Below are positions 15,225-24,460 of a stretch of 64,000 bases of DNA, one piece after another (position 1 is the first letter of the stretch; the number at the start of each line of letters is the position of its first letter). The notes below the pieces were generated by a model. It had not been told where the DNA came from. It saw only the letters and a program-made list of their open reading frames with translations, and ran no database searches. The translations under genes were made by a program, and so were the position numbers. Source of the stretch: QHCA01 sp003244095 (GTDB taxonomy: Bacteria > Actinomycetota > Actinomycetes > Mycobacteriales > QHCA01); assembly GCA_038329965.1 (NCBI GenBank), contig JBBQNN010000014.1:1-64000 (forward strand). The letters run 5' to 3'.

Positions 15225-17064
15225 TGGCGATCACGTCCTCGAGCACGCCGGCGATCTCCTGTGCGCGGAACGGCAGCCCGCGCACCCGGTTGTAGCCGAT
15301 CGCGTCGACCAGGAAGCGGGACCTGACGAGCAGCGCCAATTGACCCAAATTCATCTCCGGGATGACCACCCGGTCGTAGCGGCGCAGCACGTCACCGGTG
15401 GTGGCCGGGAACGGGTTGAGGTGCCGCAGGTGCGCCTGGGCTACCGACCGCCCGCCGAGGCGCACCAGCCGGCAGGCCGCGCCGATAGGGCCGTAGGTCG
15501 AGCCCCAGCCGAGCACCAGCACCCGCGCCTGACCGGACGGGTCCTCGACCGCGAGGGGCGGGATGTCGCGGGCGATGCCGTCGACCTTGGCCTGCCTGAT
15601 GCGCACCATCAGGTCGTGGTTGGCCGGGTCGTAGGAGATGTTGCCCGAACCGTCGGCCTTCTCCAGGCCGCTGATCCGGTGCTCCAGCCCGGGTGTGCCG
15701 GGGATCGCCCACGGGCGGGCGAGGGTCTCGGGATCGCGGAGGTACGGCCAGAACTCGCCGTCGTGGTTGGCCTCGGTGGCGAACCGGACGGGCAAGGCCG
15801 GCAGGTCAGCCGCCGAAGGCACCAGCCAGGGCTCCGAGCCGTTGGCCAGGTAGCCGTCGGAGAGCAGCATCACCGGGACCCGGTACTTCGTGGCGATCCG
15901 GACCGCCTCCAGGGCGGTGTCGAAGCAGTCGGCCGGCGACTGCGGTGCCACGATCGGCATCGGCGCCTCGCCGTTGCGGCCGAACATCGCCTGCAGCAGG
16001 TCGGACTGCTCGGTCTTGGTGGGCAGTCCCGTCGAAGGTCCGCCACGCTGCACGTCGATGACGACCAGCGGGAGCTCCAAGGCCACGGCCAGGCCGATGG
16101 TCTCGGACTTGAGCGCGATCCCCGGCCCCGATGTCGTGGTCACGCCCAGCGCGCCGCCGAAGGAGGCACCCAGCGCCGCGCCGATGCCGGCGATCTCGTC
16201 CTCGGCCTGGAACGTGCGCACGCCGAAGCGCTTGTGCTTCGACAGCTCGTGCAGGATGTCGCTGGCCGGGGTGATCGGGTAGGCGCCGAGGAACAACTCC
16301 AGCCCGGCCTGCCGGGCGGCGGCGATCAGGCCGTAGGACAGCGCGACGTTGCCGGAGATGTTGCGATAGGTGCCGGCCGGCATGGGCGCCGGGGCGATCT
16401 CGTACTGCACCGAGAAGTCCTCGGTGGTCTCGCCGAACGCCCACCCGGCCTGGAACGCGGCGATGTTGGCCGCGGCGATGTCCGGGGACTGGGCGAACCT
16501 GGCCGTCAGGAACCGCAGCGTCCCCTCCACCGGCCGGTGGTAGAGCCAGGTGAGCAGCCCGAGCGCGAACATGTTCTTGGCCCGCTCGGCGTCCTTCTTG
16601 GAGATGGCGAAGGACTTCAGGGCCTCGACGGTCATCGACGTCAGCGCGACCGGGTGCACCGCGTAGGCCTCCAGCGAGCCGTCCTCCATCGGGTTGCTCT
16701 CGTAGCCGGCCTTGGCCAGCGCGCGGGGGCCGAACTCGTCGGTGTTGACGATGAGGTCGGCACCGCGCGGCACGTCGTCGAGGTTGGCCTTCAGCGCGGC
16801 GGGGTTCATGGCGACGAGGACGTTCGGCGCATCGCCGGGGGTCATGATGTCGTGGTCGGCGAACTGCAGCTGGAAGCTGGAGACCCCGGGCAGGGTGCCG
16901 GCCGGGGCCCGGATCTCGGCCGGGAAGTCGGGCAGGGTCGACAGGTCGTTGCCGAACTCGGCGGTCTCGGAGGTGAATCTGTCGCCGGTGAGCTGCATGC
17001 CGTCCCCGGAATCACCAGCGAAGCGGATGACCACGCCGTCGAGCTGGTGGACCTGCTTGGCCAT
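15217..17064 (-). CDS. korA: 2-oxoglutarate:ferredoxin oxidoreductase subunit alpha (gamma-alpha fusion)
   Basis: Large subunit of KorAB, 615 residues. The N-terminal gamma domain (VVIRFAGDSGDGMQLTGDRF at about 12-31) is fused to the alpha domain (GNVALSYGLIAAARQAGLEL, YPITPASDILHELSKH, EDEIAGIGAALGASFGGA, TTTSGPGIALKSE). The C-terminal domain carries LGWGSTYGPIGAA and LRHLNPFP. The ATG at 17064 is preferred (MAKQVHQLDG preceded by GGAGG at about 11 bases); an upstream in-frame extension to 17193 has no family similarity. Its 5' end faces nuoA of the second complex I set, 129 bp away. Confidence 0.95.
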   Translation of the reverse strand: MAKQVHQLDGVVIRFAGDSGDGMQLTGDRFTSETAEFGNDLSTLPDFPAEIRAPAGTLPGVSSFQLQFADHDIMTPGDAPNVLVAMNPAALKANLDDVPRGADLIVNTDEFGPRALAKAGYESNPMEDGSLEAYAVHPVALTSMTVEALKSFAISKKDAERAKNMFALGLLTWLYHRPVEGTLRFLTARFAQSPDIAAANIAAFQAGWAFGETTEDFSVQYEIAPAPMPAGTYRNISGNVALSYGLIAAARQAGLELFLGAYPITPASDILHELSKHKRFGVRTFQAEDEIAGIGAALGASFGGALGVTTTSGPGIALKSETIGLAVALELPLVVIDVQRGGPSTGLPTKTEQSDLLQAMFGRNGEAPMPIVAPQSPADCFDTALEAVRIATKYRVPVMLLSDGYLANGSEPWLVPSAADLPALPVRFATEANHDGEFWPYLRDPETLARPWAIPGTPGLEHRISGLEKADGSGNISYDPANHDLMVRIRQAKVDGIARDIPPLAVEDPSGQARVLVLGWGSTYGPIGAACRLVRLGGRSVAQAHLRHLNPFPATTGDVLRRYDRVVIPEMNLGQLALLVRSRFLVDAIGYNRVRGLPFRAQEIAGVLEDVIASV

Positions 17065-17193
17065 CGGGTGAGGAGCCTCCAAGGGTGTTCGGACGGGCTC
17101 AGCGTACCCGCGTTCAGGCGGTGTGCGTCGGCGGTTCGAACCGGCGGGCACTAGTCTTCGCCCAAGCGTTATCCGGGCGGGAGGCGGCGGCAC

Positions 17194-17565
17194 GTGACGG
17201 GTTATTTTGCTGGGTACGCCACCCTGGGCACCCTGCTGTTGCTCGGTGTCGGCTTCGTCGCGGCCGGCCTGGGCGCCAACTGGGTCCTACGGCCGCACCG
17301 GCCCACGCCGGAGAAGCTGGCCACCTACGAGTGCGGTGTCGACCCGGTCGGCCCGGACTGGATCCAGACCCAGATCCGCTACTACGTCTTCGCCTACCTC
17401 TACGTCGTCTTCGCCGTCGAGTCGGTGTTCCTGTTCCCCTGGGCGACGATCTTCGCGCTGCCGGGATTCGGGACCGCAGCGCTGGTCGAGATGGGGCTGT
17501 TCGTCGGCTTCCTGGCGCTGGGCCTTCTCTACGCCTGGCGCAAGAAGGTGTTGACATGGACCTGA
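17194..17565 (+). CDS. nuoA: NADH-quinone oxidoreductase subunit A, second set
   Basis: Small membrane subunit at the junction of the peripheral and membrane arms, 123 residues, three membrane helices. The family mark YECGVDPVGP is at about residues 49-58. A GTG start is preceded by GGGAGG at about 10 bases. It is the first gene of the second nuo operon and overlaps nuoB by 10 bp. A divergent promoter region of 129 bp separates it from korA. Confidence 0.95.
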   Translation: MTGYFAGYATLGTLLLLGVGFVAAGLGANWVLRPHRPTPEKLATYECGVDPVGPDWIQTQIRYYVFAYLYVVFAVESVFLFPWATIFALPGFGTAALVEMGLFVGFLALGLLYAWRKKVLTWT

Positions 17566-18131
17566 ATCCGGTGCTGCCCGACCCGGTGAAGTTCGTCCTC
17601 AACTGGGGCCGGCGCTACTCGCTGTGGGTCTTCAACTTCGGGCTGGCCTGCTGCGCGATCGAGTTCATCGCCACCTCGATGGCCCGGCACGACTTCATCC
17701 GACTGGGGGTGATTCCCTTCGCCCACGGGCCGCGCCAGGCCGACCTGATGGTCGTCTCCGGCACGGTCACCGACAAGATGGCGCCCGCCGTACGCCGGCT
17801 CTACGAGCAGATGCCCGAACCGAAGTACGTGATCTCCTTCGGCGCCTGCTCCAACTGCGGCGGGCCGTACTGGGACTCCTACTCGGTCACCAAGGGCGTC
17901 GACCAGCTGATCCCGGTCGACGTCTACGTCCCCGGTTGCCCGCCTCGCCCGGAGGCGTTGCTGCAGGGCATCCTGCGGCTCCAGGAGAAGATCGCCGGTG
18001 AGACGGTGTCGCTGAGGGGCGGGTCGCGGCCTGGGCCGGCGGCGCTGACCGCGCCCCTGCTGAGCCCCCCCACCGCGCAAATCCCCCTCCCGCCACCCGC
18101 GCAAATCACCTTCCCTCCAGCCACCCCATGA
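17556..18131 (+). CDS. nuoB: NADH-quinone oxidoreductase subunit B, second set
   Basis: Carries the terminal [4Fe-4S] cluster N2 that reduces the quinone, 191 residues. All expected cluster cysteines are present: the CC pair at residues 32-33 (NFGLACCAIEF), GACSNCGG near 97 and VPGCPPRPEALLQG near 127. After about residue 155 there is a proline-rich tail unlike the family, ending PPATP, with a small internal repeat (AQIPLPPP/AQITFPPA). It overlaps nuoC by 4 bp. Confidence 0.95.
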   Translation: MDLNPVLPDPVKFVLNWGRRYSLWVFNFGLACCAIEFIATSMARHDFIRLGVIPFAHGPRQADLMVVSGTVTDKMAPAVRRLYEQMPEPKYVISFGACSNCGGPYWDSYSVTKGVDQLIPVDVYVPGCPPRPEALLQGILRLQEKIAGETVSLRGGSRPGPAALTAPLLSPPTAQIPLPPPAQITFPPATP

Positions 18132-18712
18132 GCGTGGGCAACATCCTCGCCGCCGCGCTGGGGCCGGACTGCATCGCCTCGGAGGGGTTCGGCCAGATCA
18201 CGGTCGACGTACCGCCGTCTCGCTGGGTCGAGGCCGTCACCGCGGCCCGCGACCAGCTTCGCTGCCACTTCTTCGACTGGCTCACCGCGGTCGACGAGCT
18301 CGCCGAGGGCTATTCGATCGTCTGCCACCTGTGGTCGATCGAGCGGCGGGAGGGTCTGCTGGTACGCACCCGCGTCCCGCTCGACTCGCCGCGGCTGGCG
18401 ACCCTGACCGGGGTGTTCCACGGTGCCAACTGGCACGAACGCGAGACCTACGAGATGTTCGGCGTGGTGTTCGCCGGCCACCCCAACCTCGTGCCGCTGC
18501 TGCTGCCCGACGGCTTCGAGGGCCATCCGCTGCGCAAGGAGTTCGTACTGGCCTCCCGGGTGGCCAAGGAATGGCCGGGAGCGCGGGAGCCGGGGGAGAG
18601 CGCCGCAGGTGGCCCGGTGCGCCGCCGGATGCGCCCCCCGGGCGTACCCGACCCGGCCGACTGGGGCCCCGCCGCCGGTGGCGGGCCGTCGCCTACCGGG
18701 GAAGACCCGTGA
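18128..18712 (+). CDS. nuoC: NADH-quinone oxidoreductase subunit C, second set
   Basis: Peripheral-arm subunit of 194 residues. Diagnostic stretch: FHGANWHERETYEMFGVVF (about residues 97-115) followed by HPLRKEF. The first 130 residues are the conserved domain and the rest is a variable Pro/Gly-rich tail. No NuoD domain is fused, and no separate nuoD follows: the stop overlaps nuoH by 4 bp. The gene is therefore directly joined to the membrane-arm genes. Confidence 0.92.
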   Translation: MSVGNILAAALGPDCIASEGFGQITVDVPPSRWVEAVTAARDQLRCHFFDWLTAVDELAEGYSIVCHLWSIERREGLLVRTRVPLDSPRLATLTGVFHGANWHERETYEMFGVVFAGHPNLVPLLLPDGFEGHPLRKEFVLASRVAKEWPGAREPGESAAGGPVRRRMRPPGVPDPADWGPAAGGGPSPTGEDP

Positions 18713-19677
18713 TCCCCGCGTGGGCCGAGATCGCGCTGCGGGTGGTGGTCGTACTCGTGGCCTTCCTCACCCTGCCGCTGATCGTCGGGCAGATGGAGCA
18801 CAAGGCCATGGCGCACATGCAGGCCCGGCTCGGGCCGATGTACGCGGGCGGCTTCCACGGCTGGGCGCAACTGATCGCCGACGGCGTGAAGTTCGTCCAG
18901 AAGGAGGACGTCACACCCGCCGCCGCCGACCGGGCCGTGTTCAAGCTGGCGCCGGCGGTGGGCCTGCTGCCCTACCTCCTCGTACTCGTCGTCATCCCCC
19001 TCGGCCCGCACGGCCTCGTCGCCCAGCCGCTGGACATCGGGCTGTTCTTCGTCCTCGCCATCGCCGGCGTCGGGGTCATCGGGATGCTGATGGCGGCCTG
19101 GGCCAGTGCCAACAAGTTCTCCCTGCTCGGGGGGATGCGGGGGGCCGCGCAACTGCTCGCGTACGAGCTGCCGCTGGTCCTCGCCGCCGCCTCCGTCACC
19201 ATGGCCGCCGGCACCCTGAGCCTGCCCGGGATCGTTGAGGCGTGGCGGCCGTGGTGGCTGATCTGGCAGGCGCCGGCGATGGCGGTGTTCTTCATAGCGG
19301 GCCTCGCGGAGATCAGGCGACCGCCCTTCGACATGCCGCTGGCCGAGTCGGAGCTGGTGTTCGGCTACCTGACGGAGTACACCGGGCTGCGGTTCGCGCT
19401 GTTCCTGCTGGCGGAGTACGCGGGGATCGTCGTCGTGAGCGCCCTGACCACCGTGCTCTTCCTCGGCGGCTGGCGCGGCCCCTTCGCCGACGACCAGGTG
19501 GGCTGGCTGTGGACGCTGGTCAAGGTGTTCGCCGTGTCCTTCGTCATCATCTGGGTACGGGTGTCCTACCCCCGGCTGCGCGAGGACCAGCTGCAGCGCC
19601 TGGCCTGGGTCCACCTGGTCCCGATCGCCCTGGCCCAGCTGGTGCTCACCGGCGTCGTCAAGCTGGTCATCTCGTGA
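18709..19677 (+). CDS. nuoH: NADH-quinone oxidoreductase subunit H, second set
   Basis: Membrane subunit forming the quinone chamber, 322 residues with about eight helices. Conserved marks are HMQARLGPMYAG, LIADGVKFVQKEDVTP and AEIRRPPFDMPLAESELVFG followed by YLTEYTGLRFALF. A GTG start overlaps nuoC; the stop overlaps nuoI by 4 bp. Length and motifs look fully functional. Confidence 0.95.
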   Translation: MIPAWAEIALRVVVVLVAFLTLPLIVGQMEHKAMAHMQARLGPMYAGGFHGWAQLIADGVKFVQKEDVTPAAADRAVFKLAPAVGLLPYLLVLVVIPLGPHGLVAQPLDIGLFFVLAIAGVGVIGMLMAAWASANKFSLLGGMRGAAQLLAYELPLVLAAASVTMAAGTLSLPGIVEAWRPWWLIWQAPAMAVFFIAGLAEIRRPPFDMPLAESELVFGYLTEYTGLRFALFLLAEYAGIVVVSALTTVLFLGGWRGPFADDQVGWLWTLVKVFAVSFVIIWVRVSYPRLREDQLQRLAWVHLVPIALAQLVLTGVVKLVIS

Positions 19678-20237
19678 GCGGCGTGCCCGGCAGCGGGCTG
19701 GCCCGGGGCCTGGCGATCACGCTGCGCACGATGACCAAGCGCTCGCACACGCGGCAGTATCCCGACGTGCTCCCCGACCTGCCGCCGCGCAGCCGCGGCG
19801 TGATCGCGCTGTTCGACGAGAACTGCACGGTGTGCATGCTCTGCGCCCGCGAGTGCCCCGACTGGTGCATCTACATCGACTCGCACAAGGAGACGATCCA
19901 GGTCGAAGGTGCGGCCCGGCCGCGATCGCGCAACGTGCTCGACCGCTTCGACATCGACTTCGCCCTCTGCATGTACTGCGGCATCTGCATCGAGGTCTGC
20001 CCCTTCGACGCGCTGTTCTGGTCGCCGGAGTTCGAGTACGCCGAGTACGACATCCGCGACCTGACCCACGAGAAGGACCGCCTGCGCGAGTGGATGTGGA
20101 CCGTGCCGCCGCCGCCGGGCCTCGACCCGCTCGCCGAGCCGGCCAAGGAGCTCACCGCCGCCACCGCGCTGGACATCGCCTACTCCGAGGAGCTCGCGGC
20201 GCAGGCGGAGAACGGCCCCCCGGAGGTGCTGCCGTGA
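19674..20237 (+). CDS. nuoI: NADH-quinone oxidoreductase subunit I, second set
   Basis: Ferredoxin-like subunit with two [4Fe-4S] clusters (N6a and N6b), 187 residues. The two cysteine groups are CTVCMLCARECP (about residues 50-61) and CMYCGICIEVCP (about 100-111). In enzymes lacking the NADH module this subunit is the likely electron entry site. The GTG start overlaps nuoH and the stop overlaps nuoJ by 4 bp. Confidence 0.95.
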   Translation: MSGVPGSGLARGLAITLRTMTKRSHTRQYPDVLPDLPPRSRGVIALFDENCTVCMLCARECPDWCIYIDSHKETIQVEGAARPRSRNVLDRFDIDFALCMYCGICIEVCPFDALFWSPEFEYAEYDIRDLTHEKDRLREWMWTVPPPPGLDPLAEPAKELTAATALDIAYSEELAAQAENGPPEVLP

Positions 20238-20746
20238 CCGCGCAGGATGTCGTCTTCGGCCTGCTCGGCGTGATCGCGCTCGGCAGCGCCCTGCTGGTCG
20301 TGACCACCCGCAACGTCGTCCGTGCCGCCCTGTGGCTGGTCGTCACCTTCGGCGCGGTCGCCGGCTGCTACCTCGTGTTGACCGCCGAGCTGGTCGCCTG
20401 GGTGCAGGTGCTCATCTACATCGGGGCCATCGTCGTGCTCCTGCTGTTCGGCGTGATGCTCACCCGCGCCCCGATCGGCCCGACCGACCAGGTCGATTCC
20501 GGTAACCGGCGGGTCGCCGTCCTCGTCGGGCTGGCCACCGCCGCGATGCTGGTCACCCTGGTGCTGCAGGCATTCCACTCCACCTACGTCACGCTGGACC
20601 AGCCGGGTACGGCGAGCCTGCTCGGAGCCGCCGTCTTCCGCTCCTGGGTGCTGCCGCTCGAGGTGCTCTCGGTGCTGCTGCTGACCGCCCTCGTGGGGGC
20701 GATCACCCTCACGCGGCCGACTGTCGGCACGGCCGGGAGCCGTTGA
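20234..20746 (+). CDS. nuoJ: NADH-quinone oxidoreductase subunit J, second set
   Basis: Membrane subunit of 170 residues with five predicted helices. Family mark: LTAELVAWVQVLIYIGAIVV (about residues 49-68), the helix with a pi-bulge in known structures. A GTG start overlaps nuoI; nuoK begins 1 bp after the stop. Confidence 0.94.
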   Translation: MTAQDVVFGLLGVIALGSALLVVTTRNVVRAALWLVVTFGAVAGCYLVLTAELVAWVQVLIYIGAIVVLLLFGVMLTRAPIGPTDQVDSGNRRVAVLVGLATAAMLVTLVLQAFHSTYVTLDQPGTASLLGAAVFRSWVLPLEVLSVLLLTALVGAITLTRPTVGTAGSR

Positions 20747-20747
20747 C

Positions 20748-21074
20748 GTGCACCTCGCGCTCCCGGTCGTGCTCGCAGCCCTGCTGTTCAGCATCGGCGT
20801 CTACGGCGTGCTCGCTCGCCGCAACGCCGTCCTCGTCCTGATGGCCATCGAGCTGATGCTCAACGCCGTCAACATCAACCTGGTGGCCTTCGACGTGTGG
20901 CTGCGCGACACGCTGCACGCCGGGCAGTCCCTCACACTGTTCGTGATCGCACTGGCCGCCGCCGAGGTGGGCATCGGCCTGGCCATCGTGCTGCAGGTCT
21001 ACCGGTTGCGGGCCACCGTCGCCATCGACGACCTCGACCAGCTGGCCGAGCCGTCGCCGGAGGAGCGGCGGTGA
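20748..21074 (+). CDS. nuoK: NADH-quinone oxidoreductase subunit K, second set
   Basis: Small three-helix membrane subunit, 108 residues. Family marks: GVYGVLARRNAVLVLMAIEL (conserved glutamate) and LNAVNINLVAF, then FVIALAAAEVGIGLAIVLQV (second conserved glutamate). A GTG start lies 1 bp after nuoJ; the stop overlaps nuoL by 4 bp. Confidence 0.95.
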   Translation: MHLALPVVLAALLFSIGVYGVLARRNAVLVLMAIELMLNAVNINLVAFDVWLRDTLHAGQSLTLFVIALAAAEVGIGLAIVLQVYRLRATVAIDDLDQLAEPSPEERR

Positions 21075-22954
21075 CGACGCTGGGGTGGCTGGTCCTGGGG
21101 CTGCCCTTCGCCGCCGCCGTGGTCGGCTTCCTGCTGCCCCAGACGGCGACGCGGTCCGCCCAAGTCCTGACGGTGTCCGCGACCGGTGTCGCGACCGTAC
21201 TGTCGATCATCGTCGCGACGGGCGCGCCGGTGGCCGGGAAGCCGGGCGTCACCCTGGCGCCCTTCGGCACCCTGACGGTGCACGCCGGCCTGCGGCTCGA
21301 CGGCCTGGCCACGATCGTCGCGGTCGCGGTCTGCGTCGTCGCGCTGCTCGTGCAGTTCTACTCCATCGCCTACCTGGCGGGCGACGATGCCTACCCCCGC
21401 TACGCCGCCCAGGTGTCGCTGTTCACCGCGGCGATGCTCGACGTCGTCCTCGCCGCGGACCTGATCCAGCTGCTGGTCGGCTGGGAGGTCATGGGCATCT
21501 GCTCGTACCTGCTGATCGGCCACTACCGCGACCTGCCCGAGGCCCGGCCGGCGGCGGTCAAGGCGTTCCTGGTCACCCGGGTCGGTGACGTCGGGTTCCT
21601 GCTCGGTGTACTGGTGCTCGGCGTCGGGATCGGGTCGTTCGACATCGGTACGGTGATCGCGCACGCCGGCTCGATGCCGAGCGGCACGCTGGTGACCGCC
21701 TGCCTGCTGTTGCTGCTCGGGGTGGCGGGCAAGAGCGCGCAGTTCCCGCTGCACACCTGGCTCCCGGACGCGATGGCCGGGCCCACGCCGATCAGCGCGC
21801 TGATCCACGCCGCCACGATGGTCGCGGCCGGAATCTACGTCGTGGCGCGGCTCTATCCGGTCTTCCGCCTGCACACCGTTGCGCTGGCGGTCCTCGGCGT
21901 CGTCGCGGCGATCACCATGCTGCTCGGGGCGCTGGCCGCGCTCGGCCAGGACGATCTGAAGCGGGTGCTGGCTTGGTCGACGGTGAGTCAGATCGCCTAC
22001 ATGAGCGGTGCGCTGGCGGTCGGGGCGCCGGTGGCCGCGACGTTCCACCTGCTGACCCATGCCGCGTTCAAGGCGCTGCTGTTCCTCGCCGCCGGGTGCG
22101 TGCTCAACGCCACCGGCGAGGTGCTGATGTCCTCCATGGGTGGCCTGCGTCGCCGGCTGCCCATCACGTTCTGGACGATGACCTGCGGCCTGGCCGCACT
22201 GGTGGGGCTGCCGCCGACCTCGGGGTTCTTCTCCAAGGACGCCGTCCTCGGCGGAGCGTGGGAGGCCGCTCGCGGGCACGGCGGCGGGCCGGCCTGGGTC
22301 GGCTGGCTGGTCGGGGTCGCGGGCCTGCTCACGGTGGGACTGACGGCCGCGTACGCGACCCGGCTGTGGCTGCGTACCTTCTTCGGCCCGGCCCACGAGC
22401 CGGCCGCGGCGCACGAGACGGGCCATGCCCACGGGCCGGGGCATGTCCACGGGCCGTGGGTCGTGCGCGAGCCGTGCTGGATCATGACGGTGCCGCTGAT
22501 CGTGCTGGCCGTGCCCACCGTGCTGCTGGGCTTCGCCGGCCTGCGGTCGTCATGGCTGCCGGCCCGGCTCGACGCCCCTGGCGTGGCCGTGCACCCGACG
22601 CTCGGGATCGCGCTGGTCTCACTAGCCCTGTCGGCCGGGGGGATCGCCTGGGTGGTGCTTGCCTGGCGCCGGGCACCCGGCACCGACCCGGTCCCCGCAC
22701 TGCCGGTGCTGACTCGGGCGTTCTACCTCGACGACGTGCAGGACGCCGTGATCGTGCGGCCCTACCGGCTGCTCGCCCGGATCGTGTCGGCGGCGGACGC
22801 CGGCCTGGTCGACGGCGCGGTGGAGGGCTCCGGCGCCGGCGCCGGGATGCTGTCACGGCGGCTCAGCCGGCTGCAGACCGGCAACGTGCAGTTCTACGCC
22901 ACCGGCGTCCTGGCCGCCGCAGTGCTCCTGGCGGTGGCGGCGGTGCTCCTGTGA
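21071..22954 (+). CDS. nuoL: NADH-quinone oxidoreductase subunit L, second set
   Basis: Antiporter-like proton-pumping subunit, 627 residues, full length including the C-terminal lateral arm. Marks: GWEVMGICSYLLIGHYRD (channel glutamate), GKSAQFPLHTWLPDAMAGPT (channel lysine), LIHAATMVAAGIYVVARL, KRVLAWSTVSQIAYM. A histidine-rich cytoplasmic loop HETGHAHGPGHVHGP at about 448-462 is not in the first-set NuoL. GTG start overlapping nuoK. Confidence 0.96.
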   Translation: MTTLGWLVLGLPFAAAVVGFLLPQTATRSAQVLTVSATGVATVLSIIVATGAPVAGKPGVTLAPFGTLTVHAGLRLDGLATIVAVAVCVVALLVQFYSIAYLAGDDAYPRYAAQVSLFTAAMLDVVLAADLIQLLVGWEVMGICSYLLIGHYRDLPEARPAAVKAFLVTRVGDVGFLLGVLVLGVGIGSFDIGTVIAHAGSMPSGTLVTACLLLLLGVAGKSAQFPLHTWLPDAMAGPTPISALIHAATMVAAGIYVVARLYPVFRLHTVALAVLGVVAAITMLLGALAALGQDDLKRVLAWSTVSQIAYMSGALAVGAPVAATFHLLTHAAFKALLFLAAGCVLNATGEVLMSSMGGLRRRLPITFWTMTCGLAALVGLPPTSGFFSKDAVLGGAWEAARGHGGGPAWVGWLVGVAGLLTVGLTAAYATRLWLRTFFGPAHEPAAAHETGHAHGPGHVHGPWVVREPCWIMTVPLIVLAVPTVLLGFAGLRSSWLPARLDAPGVAVHPTLGIALVSLALSAGGIAWVVLAWRRAPGTDPVPALPVLTRAFYLDDVQDAVIVRPYRLLARIVSAADAGLVDGAVEGSGAGAGMLSRRLSRLQTGNVQFYATGVLAAAVLLAVAAVLL

Positions 22955-24453
22955 TCCTGGTCGGCGTACTCGCTCTGCCCGCCCTCGGCGCGCTGCTGCT
23001 CGCGCTGTTGCCGGCCCACCTCGACCGGTCGGCCCGGTGGGTCGGGGTGGCGGTCACCGCAGCGACCTTCCTGGTCAGCCTGGCCCTGCTCGACGGCCGG
23101 TCATCCGGTGCCAAGGGCGACTGGCAGCACGTCGACGTGCGCTGGGTGCCGGCCATCGACCTGCGCTTCCACCTCGGCGTCGACGGGATCAGCCTGCCGC
23201 TGGTGGTGCTGACCACCCTGCTCACGCTGCTGTGCGCGATCTACACGGTGCACAGCCTGCCCGCCCCCGGCCGGGCCGGCACGATGCTCGCGCTGGTCCT
23301 GGTACTCGAGGTCGGCATGGTCGGCACGTTCCTGGCCCGTGACCTGCTGTTGTTCTTCGTGTTCTTCGAGGTCGTCCTCGCGCCCATGTACTTCCTGATC
23401 GCCGTCTGGGGTGGCCCCCAGGCCCGCCACGCCGCGACCAAGTTCGTCCTCTACACGCTGCTCGGCTCGGTGCTGCTGCTCGTCGGCCTACTCACGGTCT
23501 ACGCCGCCGCCGGCACGCTCGACATGGTCGCGCTGGCGCACGCGCACGGCAGTGGCATCGCCCGCTCTACCCAAGGCGCGGCGTTCCTGCTGCTGTTCGC
23601 CGGCCTGGCGGTCAAGAGCCCGTTGTGGCCGGTGCACACCTGGCTGCCCGACGCCCACACGGAGGCGCCCACCGTCGGGTCGGTCCTGCTGGCCGGTGTC
23701 CTGCTGAAGATGGGTACGTACGGTCTGATCCGGGTCGCCCTGCCGATCGTGCCGGCCGGCGCCGAGCGCTTCGCGCCGCTGCTGGCCGTGCTCGCGGTTG
23801 CCGGGATCGGGGTCGGCACCCTGGCCTGCTTCACCCAGACCGACCTCAAGCGGCTGGTCGCCTACTCCAGCGTCGGCCACATGGGCTTCGTCCTGTTGGG
23901 GATATCGACGCTCAGCGAGGTCGGCGTGCAGGCTGCGCTGTTCGGCAACATCGCGCACGGTGTCATCACGTCACTGCTGTTCTTTGCAGTCGGCGGCATC
24001 AAGGAGCGGTTCCGCACCAGCGAGATGGCGGCCATCGGGGGCGGCCTGGCCAAGCGCCTGCCGCGGCTCGGCGCCCTGCTCACCCTCGCCGCCGTCGCCA
24101 GCCTGGGGCTGCCCGGCCTGGCCGGGTTCTGGGGTGAGGCGTTCGCCGTCCTCGCCGCCTACCGGCCGGCGGCATCGCTCGACCGCACCCTCTACCTCAC
24201 CCTCGCCGTACTCGCTGCCGTGGGTGCGGCGTTGGCAGCCGCGTACTTCCTGCGAATGCTGCGATCCGTCGTCGCCGGGCCGCCACCCGCCGCCGCCCAG
24301 CACGCCGCCGCCGTTCCCGACGCGTCGCCGGTGGAGTTGCTGGCCTGGGCGCCGCTGGCCCTGCTCGGCGTGGTCCTCGGCCTGTATCCGGCGCTCGTCC
24401 TGGACCTCACCAAGCCGGCGGTCGCCCTGCTCGTGACGGCGTTGCCGGGATGA
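22951..24453 (+). CDS. nuoM: NADH-quinone oxidoreductase subunit M, second set
   Basis: Antiporter-like proton-pumping subunit, 500 residues. Marks: FFEVVLAPMYFLIAVWGG (glutamate), AVKSPLWPVHTWLPDAHTEA (lysine), LKRLVAYSSVGHMGFVLLG. The GTG start overlaps nuoL; nuoN begins 7 bp after the stop. About 35-45% of positions look shared with the first-set NuoM by eye, so the two sets are old paralogues, not a recent duplication. Confidence 0.96.
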   Translation: MILVGVLALPALGALLLALLPAHLDRSARWVGVAVTAATFLVSLALLDGRSSGAKGDWQHVDVRWVPAIDLRFHLGVDGISLPLVVLTTLLTLLCAIYTVHSLPAPGRAGTMLALVLVLEVGMVGTFLARDLLLFFVFFEVVLAPMYFLIAVWGGPQARHAATKFVLYTLLGSVLLLVGLLTVYAAAGTLDMVALAHAHGSGIARSTQGAAFLLLFAGLAVKSPLWPVHTWLPDAHTEAPTVGSVLLAGVLLKMGTYGLIRVALPIVPAGAERFAPLLAVLAVAGIGVGTLACFTQTDLKRLVAYSSVGHMGFVLLGISTLSEVGVQAALFGNIAHGVITSLLFFAVGGIKERFRTSEMAAIGGGLAKRLPRLGALLTLAAVASLGLPGLAGFWGEAFAVLAAYRPAASLDRTLYLTLAVLAAVGAALAAAYFLRMLRSVVAGPPPAAAQHAAAVPDASPVELLAWAPLALLGVVLGLYPALVLDLTKPAVALLVTALPG

Positions 24454-24460
24454 GCGCCGG

